DNA of 64,000 bases from CAXXOK01 sp964497495 (GTDB taxonomy: Bacteria > Bacillota > Clostridia > Christensenellales > Aristaeellaceae), in assembly GCA_964497495.1 (NCBI GenBank), contig CAZCCZ010000014.1:1-64000 (forward strand), in the 5' to 3' direction. The notes under the pieces were generated by a model. That model was not told the DNA's origin, made no database searches, and was given only the letters and a program-made list of their open reading frames with translations. Positions 30,552-38,954 of the stretch are shown piece after piece. The translations under genes were made by a program, and so were the position numbers. Position 1 is the first letter of the stretch. Each line of letters starts with the position of its first letter.

Positions 30552-31234
30552 GGCTCGTCCCTCCCCTGTTCCTGCGGATGCGCTTCCAGATAAGCCACAT
30601 GGTACACGTCCCGGAGCGCCGAAAGCCGGTCGGTCAGCGCGCGGTCGGCGGCGCCGTCCAGTTCCAGCGTCACCATCGCCTCGCCGCCCGCCGAGCAGCG
30701 GGACACGCGCATGGCCGCGATGTTGATGTGGCTGGCGGCTACCTCCCCGCTGATGGCGGCGATCATGCCGGGAGTATCCCGGTAGGTGAGCACCAGCGTG
30801 TTCACGTGGCCGGATATGGCCGTTTCCAGCCCGTCTACCGATTGGACGACGATCTCCCCGCCGCCCGTGGAGGCCGCCTGCAACCGAAGCTTCCTCCCGT
30901 CGTCGTTCACCAGATCCATGACTACGGTGTTGGGGTGGGCGTTGCGCAGCTTCGCGTCGTAAAAACGCACTTTCAGCCCCGCCTGCCCGGCCAGGGCAAG
31001 GCTGTTACGCAGGCGCTCGTCGTCCACGTCCATGCCCAGCAGCCCGCCCACCAACGCGCGGTCGGTGCCGTGACCCCGGTACGTTTTCTGGAACGACCCC
31101 CACAGGCCGATATCCGCTTCCACGGGCCTGCCGCCCAGTAACATACGCGCCAGCTTCCCGATGCGCGCCGCGCCCGCCGTGTGGGACGAGCTGGGCCCGA
31201 TCATCACCGGGCCGATCATGTCGAACAGATCCAT
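30539..31234 (-). CDS. sdaAB: L-serine dehydratase, iron-sulfur-dependent, beta subunit
   Basis: 231 residues. The N-terminus MDLFDMIGPVMIGPSSSHTAGAARIG is diagnostic for the beta subunit. The last third (about 150-220) is an ACT domain (LVLTYRDTPGMIAAISGEVAASHINIAAM), probably for serine binding or allosteric control. It lies between yigZ (6 bases upstream) and sdaAA (13-base overlap), forming a three-gene minus-strand operon. Confidence 0.94.
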   Translation of the reverse strand: MDLFDMIGPVMIGPSSSHTAGAARIGKLARMLLGGRPVEADIGLWGSFQKTYRGHGTDRALVGGLLGMDVDDERLRNSLALAGQAGLKVRFYDAKLRNAHPNTVVMDLVNDDGRKLRLQAASTGGGEIVVQSVDGLETAISGHVNTLVLTYRDTPGMIAAISGEVAASHINIAAMRVSRCSAGGEAMVTLELDGAADRALTDRLSALRDVYHVAYLEAHPQEQGRDEPCRP

Positions 31235-31240
31235 CGGCTG

Positions 31241-31882
31241 TTACCCCTCCTCCGGTTCTTCCCAGGCGGCGTATAACTCTTCCGCCGCCAAACGTTTCGC
31301 GCGCCCGTCCGTCACGCGCTGTAATTCCGCCGTCACGCGCTCCGTGTCCGCCAGCCTGCATACGAGCGGAAAACGCACGGTTGCGGCGAATTCCGGCGGC
31401 TCCTGCCTGGCCGGAAGGGATTTCAGCGCGTGCTGTACCTTGTCCCACAGGGAGTAAGGCACTTCCAGCAGCCAGCGCGCCGAAGGGACCATCTCGCATA
31501 CGCCCGCGGCGTTCACCGCCGCGGCGCAGGCCCGGCCGTACGCACGCGCCAGCCCACCCGCCCCCAGCAGAATACCGCCGAAATAGCGTGTGACCACCAC
31601 GGCGCAGTCCGTAACCCCGCGCGCCTTCAGCACCTCGATCATCGGCAGGCCCGCGGTGCCGCCCGGCTCGCCGTCGTCGCCGTAACGCATCACGCCCGCG
31701 TTCTTCCCCACGATATAGGCGTAGCAGTTATGGTCGGCTGTCTTATGCGCCTTCCGTACTATGTCCAGAAAAGCCAGCGCGGCTTCCTCCGTGTCCACCG
31801 GCGCGGCGCGGCCGATGAACCGGCTTTTCTTCACCGTTTCCTCCGTGCCCGCGTCCCGCGTCAGGGTCTTGTAGGCGTTCAT
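31241..31882 (-). CDS. yigZ: YigZ/IMPACT family protein
   Basis: 213 residues. The N-terminal UPF0029 domain contains KKSRFIGRAAPV, ADHNCYAYIVG, RYGDDGEPGGTAGLPMIEVL and VTRYFGGILLGAGGLARAYG; the C-terminal domain (about 140-205) is the smaller YigZ-type fold. Relatives bind translation or stress factors (IMPACT in eukaryotes), but the bacterial role is poorly defined. Of several upstream starts I prefer the ATG at 31882, with AAAGGA six bases ahead. It is divergent from ruvC, so it shares the intergenic region that carries a LexA box. Confidence 0.88.
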   Translation of the reverse strand: MNAYKTLTRDAGTEETVKKSRFIGRAAPVDTEEAALAFLDIVRKAHKTADHNCYAYIVGKNAGVMRYGDDGEPGGTAGLPMIEVLKARGVTDCAVVVTRYFGGILLGAGGLARAYGRACAAAVNAAGVCEMVPSARWLLEVPYSLWDKVQHALKSLPARQEPPEFAATVRFPLVCRLADTERVTAELQRVTDGRAKRLAAEELYAAWEEPEEG

Positions 31883-31946
31883 ATCGGTTCCTTTCGGCTT
31901 CGTCATACCGCCATTATACCGCCTCGCGCGCCCCTTCGCAACGGAA

Positions 31947-31960
31947 TGAACATTTGTTCG
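31947..31960. promoter_or_regulatory. LexA/DinR box upstream of ruvCAB
   Basis: TGAACATTTGTTCG contains the exact GAAC-N4-GTTC core of Gram-positive SOS boxes. It ends nine bases before the -35 hexamer of the ruvC promoter. The same site lies upstream of the divergent yigZ-sdaAB-sdaAA operon. Confidence 0.75.
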
Positions 31961-31968
31961 CCGTATGA

Positions 31969-31997
31969 TTGACAAACGCCGCCGATGCTTTTATGAT
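31969..31997 (+). promoter_or_regulatory. Sigma-A promoter of ruvCAB-queA
   Basis: TTGACA (31969-31974), 17-base spacer, TATGAT (31992-31997), about 46 bases upstream of the ruvC start. Confidence 0.85.
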
Positions 31998-32042
31998 GAA
32001 AGGTGTTTGCGGGGCTCCCGAGCCCGCTTCAAGGAGGTTCGC

Positions 32043-32537
32043 ATGATCGTTCTGGGCATCGATCCGGGGCTGGCTACGCTGGGCTGGGGCGTGATCGAGG
32101 CCGCGGGCGGCAGACAGAAGCTCGTGGATTACGGCTGCATCTGCACCACGCCGGAGCAGACGCTGCCCGACCGTCTTCTGGCGATCCGCTCCGAAATGGA
32201 AGCCCTTCTCGTCCGCTTCCAGCCGGAGGAGATCGCCTTCGAGGAACTGTTTTTCGCCAAGAACGTAACCACGGCGCTCACGGTGGGCGCGGCGCGGGGC
32301 GTCAGCGTCGCCGTATGCGCGGCGTACACCGGCAAACTGTACGAATACACCCCCATGCAGGTGAAACAGGCCATGGTGGGCTACGGCAAGGCCGAGAAGC
32401 GCCAGATACAGGAAATGGTGAAGCTGCTGCTGAACATGGAAACCGTCGCGCGCCCGGACGACGCCGCAGACGCGCTGGCCATCGCGCTTACCCACGCCGC
32501 CACCGGCGCGGCGCGCGCGCAGTTTTTGATGAAATGA
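32043..32537 (+). CDS. ruvC: Crossover junction endodeoxyribonuclease RuvC
   Basis: 164 residues, full length. It resolves Holliday junctions by symmetric nicking. The acidic active-site residues are Asp7 in MIVLGIDPGLATLGWGV, Glu in FEELFFAKN (about 70), and the late Asp pair in RPDDAADALAIAL. AAGGAGG precedes the ATG at 32043; an in-frame upstream ATG would place the promoter inside the gene. First gene of the classical ruvCAB order, ten bases before ruvA. Confidence 0.97.
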   Translation: MIVLGIDPGLATLGWGVIEAAGGRQKLVDYGCICTTPEQTLPDRLLAIRSEMEALLVRFQPEEIAFEELFFAKNVTTALTVGAARGVSVAVCAAYTGKLYEYTPMQVKQAMVGYGKAEKRQIQEMVKLLLNMETVARPDDAADALAIALTHAATGAARAQFLMK

Positions 32538-32547
32538 GGGGTTCGCC

Positions 32548-33165
32548 GTGATCGCGTTTCTCGAAGGCGCGGTACTGGAAAAGAGCGAGGGCGAAGTAGT
32601 GCTGCTGACCGGCGGCGTAGGCTTCCGGCTGCTGTGCAGCATGAGCACGCTGGCGGCCGTGCCGCAGGCGGGAAAGCCCTGCCACCTGTACACCTACCTG
32701 AGCGTGCGCGAGGACGCGCTGGACCTGTACGGTTTTATGGCCCGCGAGGAACGGGACATGTTCCTGCACCTCATCTCGGTCACGGGCATCGGCCCAAGGT
32801 CCGCGCTGCTGGTGCTGGGCAGCCTTCCGCTTTCCGACCTGCGGCTGGCGATATTGACCGGGGACGTAACCATGCTTAGCCGCGCGCCGGGCGTGGGCAA
32901 GAAAACGGCGCAGCGCATCGCGCTGGAATTGAAGGATAAGATCGCCAAAGACGCGCTGACCGGCGGCGCGGAGGCCGAGGAGTTCGCCGCGCTGGATCTG
33001 GAGGGGCCCGCGCAGGACGCGCTGGGCGAGGCCATGCAGGCTTTGAAGGCGCTGGGGTACTCCCCGCAGGAAGCCGCCCGAGCGCTCAAGGGTGCCAAAG
33101 GCAAAGCGGAAACCGCGGACGAGATGATCCGCCTGGCGCTGCGCAACATGGCGCAGAAAATGTAG
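32548..33165 (+). CDS. ruvA: Holliday junction branch migration protein RuvA
   Basis: 205 residues. Domain I is an OB fold (MIAFLEGAVLEKSEGEVVLLTGGVGF). Domain II has the two helix-hairpin-helix motifs, seen as VTGIGPRSALLVLG (about 78-91) and APGVGKKTAQRIALELKDK (about 112-130). The C-terminal domain III (KALGYSPQEAARAL) contacts RuvB. The start is GTG at 32548. RuvA tetramers hold the four-way junction while RuvB pumps DNA. Confidence 0.97.
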   Translation: MIAFLEGAVLEKSEGEVVLLTGGVGFRLLCSMSTLAAVPQAGKPCHLYTYLSVREDALDLYGFMAREERDMFLHLISVTGIGPRSALLVLGSLPLSDLRLAILTGDVTMLSRAPGVGKKTAQRIALELKDKIAKDALTGGAEAEEFAALDLEGPAQDALGEAMQALKALGYSPQEAARALKGAKGKAETADEMIRLALRNMAQKM

Positions 33166-33196
33166 TATCTCCATCGGTCCGTAAAGGAGTCTGATT

Positions 33197-34243
33197 ATGC
33201 CCGACGACGAACGTTTGATCACCACCGGCTTCCGCGAGGGCGAGGACGAGCAGGAAGCGACCCTGCGCCCGAAGGCGCTTCGGGATTACGTGGGTCAGGA
33301 GCCGATCAAACAGAACCTGCGCATCTCCATCGAGGCCGCGCTTAAGCGCCGCGAGTCGCTGGATCACCTGCTGCTGTACGGCCCGCCGGGCCTCGGCAAG
33401 ACGACGCTGGCGGGGATCATCGCGGCGGAAATGGGGCAGAACATCCGCATCACAAGCGGCCCCGCCATCGACCGCCCCGGCGACCTGGCGAGCATCCTCA
33501 CCAACCTGTCGGACGGGGACGTGCTTTTCATCGACGAAATCCACCGCCTCAGCCGTTCCGTGGAAGAGGTGCTTTACCCCGCCATGGAAGACTACGCGCT
33601 GGATATCCTGATCGGCAAGGGCCCAACGGCGCGGAGCATCCGCATCAACCTGCCGCGTTTTACACTGGTGGGGGCCACCACGCGCGCGGGGCTGCTTTCC
33701 GCGCCCCTGCGCGACCGGTTCGGCCTGCTGTTCCGGCTGGAAATGTACAGCTGCGACGAACTGGCCTGCATCCTGCGCCGCAACGTGGGCATCTTGAAGG
33801 TGGAGGCGGACGAACCGGGCATCCTGGAAATCGCGGGCCGCAGCCGGGGCACGCCGCGCATCGCCAACCGGATGCTGCGCCGTGTGCGGGACTACGCGCA
33901 GATCAAGGCGGACGGCCGCATCACCTGCGAGATTGCCAAACGGGCGCTGGATCTGCTGGACGTGGACGCCATCGGCCTGGACCGGGTGGACCGCACGATG
34001 CTCGCCACCATGATGGACAAGTTCGCGGGTGGCCCCGTGGGGTTGGAAACGCTCAGCGCCATGACCGGCGAGGACGCCACCACCATCGAGGACGTATACG
34101 AGCCGTACCTGATGCAGCTCGGCTTTTTGGTGCGCACGCCGCGCGGGCGCGTAGTCACCAACGCCGCCTACGCGCATATGGGCCGCAAGCCCCTCGCCCC
34201 GTCCGGCGAAACGGACGACGGGAGCGAGCAAATGAAAATCTGA
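33197..34243 (+). CDS. ruvB: Holliday junction branch migration helicase RuvB
   Basis: 348-residue AAA+ motor. Walker A is GPPGLGKTT (about residues 62-70), Walker B is VLFIDEIHRLS (about 112-122), and sensor 1 lies in LVGATTRAGLLSAPLRDRFG. The C-terminal winged-helix DNA-binding domain contains RTPRGRVVTNAAYAHMG. The N-terminal RPKALRDYVGQEPIKQNL is typical. AAAGGAG precedes the ATG. It drives branch migration with RuvA and is SOS-induced in many bacteria, consistent with the LexA box upstream of the operon. Confidence 0.98.
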   Translation: MPDDERLITTGFREGEDEQEATLRPKALRDYVGQEPIKQNLRISIEAALKRRESLDHLLLYGPPGLGKTTLAGIIAAEMGQNIRITSGPAIDRPGDLASILTNLSDGDVLFIDEIHRLSRSVEEVLYPAMEDYALDILIGKGPTARSIRINLPRFTLVGATTRAGLLSAPLRDRFGLLFRLEMYSCDELACILRRNVGILKVEADEPGILEIAGRSRGTPRIANRMLRRVRDYAQIKADGRITCEIAKRALDLLDVDAIGLDRVDRTMLATMMDKFAGGPVGLETLSAMTGEDATTIEDVYEPYLMQLGFLVRTPRGRVVTNAAYAHMGRKPLAPSGETDDGSEQMKI

Positions 34244-34260
34244 ACGGAGCCTGTATCCCT

Positions 34261-35286
34261 TTGAAAACAAGCGATTTTAATTACGACCTGCCGGAAGAGC
34301 TGATTGCCCAGACGCCTGTGGAACCCCGCGACCATAGCCGGATGCTGGTGTACGACCGAGCGGACAAATCCATACGGCATTTGCATTTCTACGATCTGCC
34401 CCGTTTTCTTGTCCCCGGCGACGCGCTGGTGCTGAACGAAACCAAGGTGATCCCCGCGCGGCTGCTGGGCGAAAAGGAAGACACCGGCGTGCCCGTGGAA
34501 ATACTGCTGCTGAAGCGCAGGGAAAAAGACATATGGGAAACGCTGGTGCGGCCTGGCCGCAGGCTGCCGCCGGGCACGCTGTGCACCTTCGGCGGCGGGT
34601 TGCTGCGCGCCGAAATCCTGTCCACGCTGGAAAGCGGGGGCCGCATGGTGCGTTTCCTGTACGCGGGCGTGTTCGAGGCCCTGCTGGACAGGCTGGGGCA
34701 GATGCCGCTGCCCCCCTACATCCACGAGCATCTGGCCGACCAGACCCGCTACCAGACCGTATATGCCAAGGAGGAAGGCAGCGCTGCCGCCCCCACCGCC
34801 GGGCTGCACTTTACCCCGGAACTGCTTGCTGAAATCCGGAACATGGGCGTGGACGTGGTGCCCATTCTGCTGCACGTGGGGCTGGGGACCTTCCGCCCGG
34901 TCAAAACGGAGAACGTGGAAGACCACGTGATGCACGTGGAACAGTACGAGGTGACGCCGGAAGCCGCCGGCCGCATCAACACCGCGCGCGCGGCGGGACG
35001 GCGCTGCGTTTGCGTGGGCACCACCAGCGTGCGGACGCTGGAAACGGTAACGAACGAGAACGGCGTCGTACAGCCGCAAAGCGGCGAGACAGGCATTTTC
35101 ATCACGCCCGGCTACCGCTACAAGGCCGTGGACGCGCTGATTACAAACTTCCACCTGCCGGAAAGCACGCTGCTTATGCTCGTTTCGGCCCTGATGGGCC
35201 GGGAGGAAGCGCTGCGCGTGTACGGCGTCGCCGTACAGGAAAAATATCGGTTTTTCTCCTTCGGTGACTGCATGCTGATTTTATAA
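34261..35286 (+). CDS. queA: tRNA preQ1(34) S-adenosylmethionine ribosyltransferase-isomerase
   Basis: 341 residues. QueA transfers the ribose of SAM to preQ1 in tRNA to give epoxyqueuosine. Diagnostic blocks are FNYDLPEELIAQTPVEPRDHSRML at the start (in part), VLNETKVIPARL (about 57-68), and TAGLHFTPELL with HVGLGTFRPVK (about 178-212). The start is TTG at 34261, with GGAG 12 bases upstream, a rather long spacing. It follows ruvB by 17 bases, an order frequent in bacteria. Downstream the base composition drops sharply into an AT-rich segment. Confidence 0.95.
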   Translation: MKTSDFNYDLPEELIAQTPVEPRDHSRMLVYDRADKSIRHLHFYDLPRFLVPGDALVLNETKVIPARLLGEKEDTGVPVEILLLKRREKDIWETLVRPGRRLPPGTLCTFGGGLLRAEILSTLESGGRMVRFLYAGVFEALLDRLGQMPLPPYIHEHLADQTRYQTVYAKEEGSAAAPTAGLHFTPELLAEIRNMGVDVVPILLHVGLGTFRPVKTENVEDHVMHVEQYEVTPEAAGRINTARAAGRRCVCVGTTSVRTLETVTNENGVVQPQSGETGIFITPGYRYKAVDALITNFHLPESTLLMLVSALMGREEALRVYGVAVQEKYRFFSFGDCMLIL

Positions 35287-35359
35287 AAAGTGTAATTGTT
35301 GTAATCGTTACATACCTGTTAAATATACATCCATCATATAAGGTCGATTTGCCTGTTAG

Positions 35360-36108
35360 TTATTTAATTTGAATTTTTCCGCCAACAATATGGGGGAGCC
35401 ACGAGATAAACTTCATATGAGCATATGGCCTTGCATTTCTTTGGTACTCATCAATGTACTTTTTTGAATAAAAGTATACAAGCTTCTTCTTTGTATGGCT
35501 GTTTATCTGATTATTGGCAGGTATGCTAAGAATCCAATCAACCATCGTACGATTAGCGAGATGATCAAGAAACTCTTTACATAGCGTTATTTGAACGTTC
35601 TCCATATGACCATTTAGAAAAACTGTTGGCCCAATTATGGATACATCTTCCATTAAAAAACATATCTTAAAATTAACATACATATCTGACGTTATTTGTG
35701 ATTTTACATGATTAATATATGCGCCAATTCTTGCGTAATGTTTATCAAAAACCTTAACGGCATTTTCAATATAGGCACTGTATGAGCATGGCGCGTCAAC
35801 TATCATATTAAAACAATTCTGAGTATCAGAATCCAACATTTTATCAAATTCGGCATCAATATGATTTTTTCCATAAGTGCTAAACTGCCTTTTTTAGTGT
35901 TTTTATAACAATCATATCGAAAATGTTCCATGATAAGGATTGTATCATTTGTTATATAGTAAGCATCCGGGTACTCAAAATCAACCTGGGGATAATTTTC
36001 AATAATCCACCCAAGCAAGTTTACTTCATCATTATTTCCAAAGTAATCAACATCCACGACGCCATTAGGTTCAAACAAATTGGATAAAACTTTGTAAACG
36101 TCATTCAC
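35360..36108 (-). pseudogene. AT-rich orphan gene broken by a one-base frameshift
   Basis: Two overlapping reading frames form one gene. The first part (start 36108) reads MNDVYKVLSNLFEPNG to about NTKKGS, then goes astray; the second part, one base out of frame, continues as KRQFSTYGKNHIDAEFDKML, DSDTQNCFNMIV and on to the stop at 35360. The switch is at a run of six T on the plus strand (35890-35895); one more base would restore about 249 residues. The product would be acidic to neutral, rich in Asn, Ile and Tyr, with no motif I recognise. Codon use and A+T content are unlike every neighbour, suggesting recent transfer. A homopolymer sequencing error is possible. Confidence 0.65.
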
Positions 36109-36123
36109 TTTGATAAAATACCT

Positions 36124-36750
36124 TTATTCTGATACCTTCTGCCCGATCTTGTTTTCCGTACCGTTCAGCAGCCGCTTAATATTCGTGCGGTGACGAATCA
36201 CCACGAGAATAAACAGCATCGCAGTAAAGCCGTATACGAACCATTCGCCCGGATGCGCGACCATCATGAGCACCATGTAGCACAGCAGCATCGCCATGCT
36301 GCCCAGGCTGATGAAACGGGTGATCGCGATCAACGCTACGCATACGGCGATGGCGATGATGCCCCACAGGGGATCGACGAAAAAGATCACCGCCGCCGAG
36401 CAGGCCACGCCTTTGCCGCCCTTGAAACCGAAGAACACCGGCCAGTTGTGCCCCAATACCGCGAACAGGCCGCCCACCATCGTTCCGAAGCCGTTGATGC
36501 CGAAGGTTGCGCCCGGCAGCAGCAGGCTGCCCAGCCAGCAGGCGAGCGTGGCCTTGCAGAAGTCGCCTACAAAGGTTACGAGGCCCTTTTTCAGCCCCAG
36601 TACGCGCAGCACGTTGCTTGCGCCCGTATTGTGGCTGCCCACCTCCCGGATGTTCACGCCCGAACGGTTGCTGACCAGTATCCCCGTGGAGACGCACCCC
36701 AGCAGGTACCCTGCGGCCGCGACCGCGATCGTGAGAAGAATTTCCTTCAT
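36124..36750 (-). CDS. plsY: Acyl-phosphate:glycerol-3-phosphate acyltransferase
   Basis: 208-residue integral membrane enzyme with about five to six helices that makes lysophosphatidate, the first step of phospholipid synthesis in Bacillota. The signature GSHNTGASNVLRVLG (about residues 38-52) and GFKGGKGVACSAA (about 102-114) are the conserved catalytic loops; GYLLGCVSTGILVS begins the first motif. GGAG precedes the ATG. It lies 92 bases after the homoserine dehydrogenase gene on the same strand. The plsX partner is not in the window. Confidence 0.96.
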   Translation of the reverse strand: MKEILLTIAVAAAGYLLGCVSTGILVSNRSGVNIREVGSHNTGASNVLRVLGLKKGLVTFVGDFCKATLACWLGSLLLPGATFGINGFGTMVGGLFAVLGHNWPVFFGFKGGKGVACSAAVIFFVDPLWGIIAIAVCVALIAITRFISLGSMAMLLCYMVLMMVAHPGEWFVYGFTAMLFILVVIRHRTNIKRLLNGTENKIGQKVSE

Positions 36751-36842
36751 AATCGTCTCCTTTGACCGTTTTCACCCGTCCGTCCGCGGGCGCGCCCCGA
36801 AAAGCGGAAGATCGGCTTGTTGAGCGTCCGTCGGACGCGCGG

Positions 36843-38126
36843 TTATTCCTCTTCCACGCGGATGATGCTCTTGAGCGCCGTGATCTTCTGATCCAGCCCT
36901 GCCACGGCGCGGCGCATCGCCTGCTCGCTCGCCGTGTGGGTGATGATCACCAGCGTTACCCAACCGTTGGCCTGCTCGCCCTTCTGCTGCACCGCCGCAA
37001 GGCTTACGCCCTCGTCGGCGAAACACTTGGCGATACGGTAGAGCACGCCGGGCTCGTCCGCGGCGAGCATGCGGATATAGAAGGGGCACTGCCAGTCCGT
37101 GTTGTTCATCAGCATCACTTTGGGGTTCGGATCGTTCTCGAACGTCGGGTATTGGTGTCTACGCACGCTCGCCGCGCGTTCCAGATCGCTGACGATGGCG
37201 CTGGCCGTGGGCATATCCCCCGCGCCGCGCCCCAGGAACATCATTTCCTTGCAGGCGTGGCCGTGCAGATATACGGCGTTGAAGGAACCAGCCACGTTGG
37301 CCAGCGGATGGTCGCTGCGGATGAAGGTGGGGTGCACGCGGGTTTCCACTTCCAGCCCCTTACGCTTGGCGATGGCCAGCAGCTTGAGCGTGTAGCCCAG
37401 GTCCTGCCCGCAGCGGATGTCCTCCGCGCCCACGCGGGTGATGCCTTCCACGTACACGTCCTCGAAAGGCACGCGGCCGTGGAAGGCCAGCGAAGCCAGA
37501 ATGCTCAACTTGTAGGCGGCGTCCAACCCCTCCACGTCCGCGGCGGGGTCGGGCTCGGCGAGGCCCAGCTTCTGCGCGTCCGCAAGCACGGTTTTAAAGT
37601 CCTCGCCGTTCTTGCTCATGCGGGTGAGAATGTAGTTGGTGGTGCCGTTGACGATGCCGTAAATCTTGTCGATCCGGTTGGCCTGCAAACTTTCTTCCAG
37701 CGAATGGATGATCGGGATGGCTCCGCAGACGGCGGCTTCGTAGTAGAGGCCCGCGCCGCTTGCCTTGGCCGCTTTTTGCAATTCATGCCAGTGCAGCGCG
37801 AAGGCGACTTTATTGGCCGTCACCACGGTCTTGCCAGCGTCGAGCGCGCGCAGCATGTAGCGGTGGGCCGGCTCCTCGCCGCCCAGAAACTCCGCCACGA
37901 TCTGGATTTCGGGGTCGCCGAACACATCCTCCGGGTCGGTCGTCAGTACGCCTTCGGGGAAATCGACGTCCCGCTTCTTCTCGGGGTTTCGCACCAGCAC
38001 CCTCTTAACATGGAAACGCAGCCCCGCGCGGTGCTCGATGTCGTCGCCGAAGCCTTCCAGCAGGCGCCATACGCCGCTGCCCACGTTGCCACAGCCCAGA
38101 AAACCGATGGTGATGTGTTTGGTCAT
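36843..38126 (-). CDS. hom: Homoserine dehydrogenase
   Basis: 427 residues. It reduces aspartate semialdehyde to homoserine for threonine and methionine synthesis. The NAD(P) motif is GFLGCGNVGSGVWRLL (about residues 8-23), the catalytic domain has VNGTTNYILTRM and EPDPAADVEGLDAAYKLSILA, and a C-terminal ACT domain (about 350-427) suggests feedback control by threonine. The first half contains TANKVAFALHW. Sixteen bases separate it from coaX upstream. Confidence 0.95.
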   Translation of the reverse strand: MTKHITIGFLGCGNVGSGVWRLLEGFGDDIEHRAGLRFHVKRVLVRNPEKKRDVDFPEGVLTTDPEDVFGDPEIQIVAEFLGGEEPAHRYMLRALDAGKTVVTANKVAFALHWHELQKAAKASGAGLYYEAAVCGAIPIIHSLEESLQANRIDKIYGIVNGTTNYILTRMSKNGEDFKTVLADAQKLGLAEPDPAADVEGLDAAYKLSILASLAFHGRVPFEDVYVEGITRVGAEDIRCGQDLGYTLKLLAIAKRKGLEVETRVHPTFIRSDHPLANVAGSFNAVYLHGHACKEMMFLGRGAGDMPTASAIVSDLERAASVRRHQYPTFENDPNPKVMLMNNTDWQCPFYIRMLAADEPGVLYRIAKCFADEGVSLAAVQQKGEQANGWVTLVIITHTASEQAMRRAVAGLDQKITALKSIIRVEEE

Positions 38127-38142
38127 GCCGGTACCTTCCCTC

Positions 38143-38910
38143 TCAGTGGTTACGGTCGTACAGGATGCGAAGGCCTTTGAGCGTCAGCAGCCCGTCCAGT
38201 TTGTCGATGCTGGTGTCGTCCTGCGCCACGAGCACCGCCATACCGCCCGTCGCCACCACGAAGGCGTTCGGGGCGTTCAGTTCCGCGCGGATCCGCTTAA
38301 TCAGGTAATCCACCTGGCCGATGTAGCCGTAGATCAGGCCGGATTGCAGGTTGGTTACGGTCGTCCGGCCGATGACGGTCTCCGGCTTAATCAGCTCGAA
38401 GCGCGGCAGCTTGGAGGTACGCCCCACCAGCGCCTCACTGGCCAGCTTGATGCCCGGGCAGATGCACCCGCCCAGGAAGTTGCCTTTGGCGTCCAGCGCG
38501 CCGAAGGTGGTTGCGGTGCCGAAGTCGATGAACACGCACGGGCCGCCGTACAGCTCGTAGGCCGCCACGGCGTTGGCGATGCGGTCGCTGCCAAGTTCGC
38601 GGGGGTTCTCGTATTTCAGGTTGATGCCGGTCTTGATGCCCGGCTCAACCATCATGGGCGATTTACCAAAATAATTCCGGCACATGTGCTCCAGCGTAAA
38701 GTTGATCGTGGGTACCACGCTGGAAACGGCGATGCCTTCCACGTCCCGGATATTCATGTTTTCGTGGGCGAACAGGTTGGCGATCAAGATGCCGTATTCG
38801 TCGGAAGTATAGGTCTGGCTGGTGGAAATGCGCCAGTACTTGACCATATCCTTTCCGCTGAACAAAGCGGTCTTGATGTTCGTGTTGCCCACGTCCATGG
38901 TAAAAATCAT
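38143..38910 (-). CDS. coaX: Type III pantothenate kinase
   Basis: 255 residues. It phosphorylates pantothenate, the first committed step to coenzyme A. The ASKHA-fold phosphate motif is DVGNTNIKTALF (about residues 6-17), with PRELGSDRIANAVAAYE (about 102-118) and FGTATTFGALD (about 130-140) as the other conserved nucleotide and pantothenate sites. CoaX enzymes need a monovalent cation and are not inhibited by CoA. The gene just upstream encodes an ECF S component that may import pantothenate. Confidence 0.95.
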   Translation of the reverse strand: MIFTMDVGNTNIKTALFSGKDMVKYWRISTSQTYTSDEYGILIANLFAHENMNIRDVEGIAVSSVVPTINFTLEHMCRNYFGKSPMMVEPGIKTGINLKYENPRELGSDRIANAVAAYELYGGPCVFIDFGTATTFGALDAKGNFLGGCICPGIKLASEALVGRTSKLPRFELIKPETVIGRTTVTNLQSGLIYGYIGQVDYLIKRIRAELNAPNAFVVATGGMAVLVAQDDTSIDKLDGLLTLKGLRILYDRNH

Positions 38911-38954
38911 GGCGTTCGCTCCTTGTACGCGTTGTCCCGGCGGACCCGGACGGT

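Noticed and set aside
31965..32042. N-terminal extension of RuvC
   Set aside because: The earlier ATG overlaps the -35 box of the promoter, and the extra residues do not match RuvC; the start at 32043 has AAGGAGG.
35885..35900. Programmed -1 frameshift at the A6 run in the AT-rich gene
   Set aside because: In the zero frame the preceding base is T, so the P-site codon could not re-pair cleanly after slipping, and no downstream pseudoknot is evident. Mutation or sequencing error is simpler.
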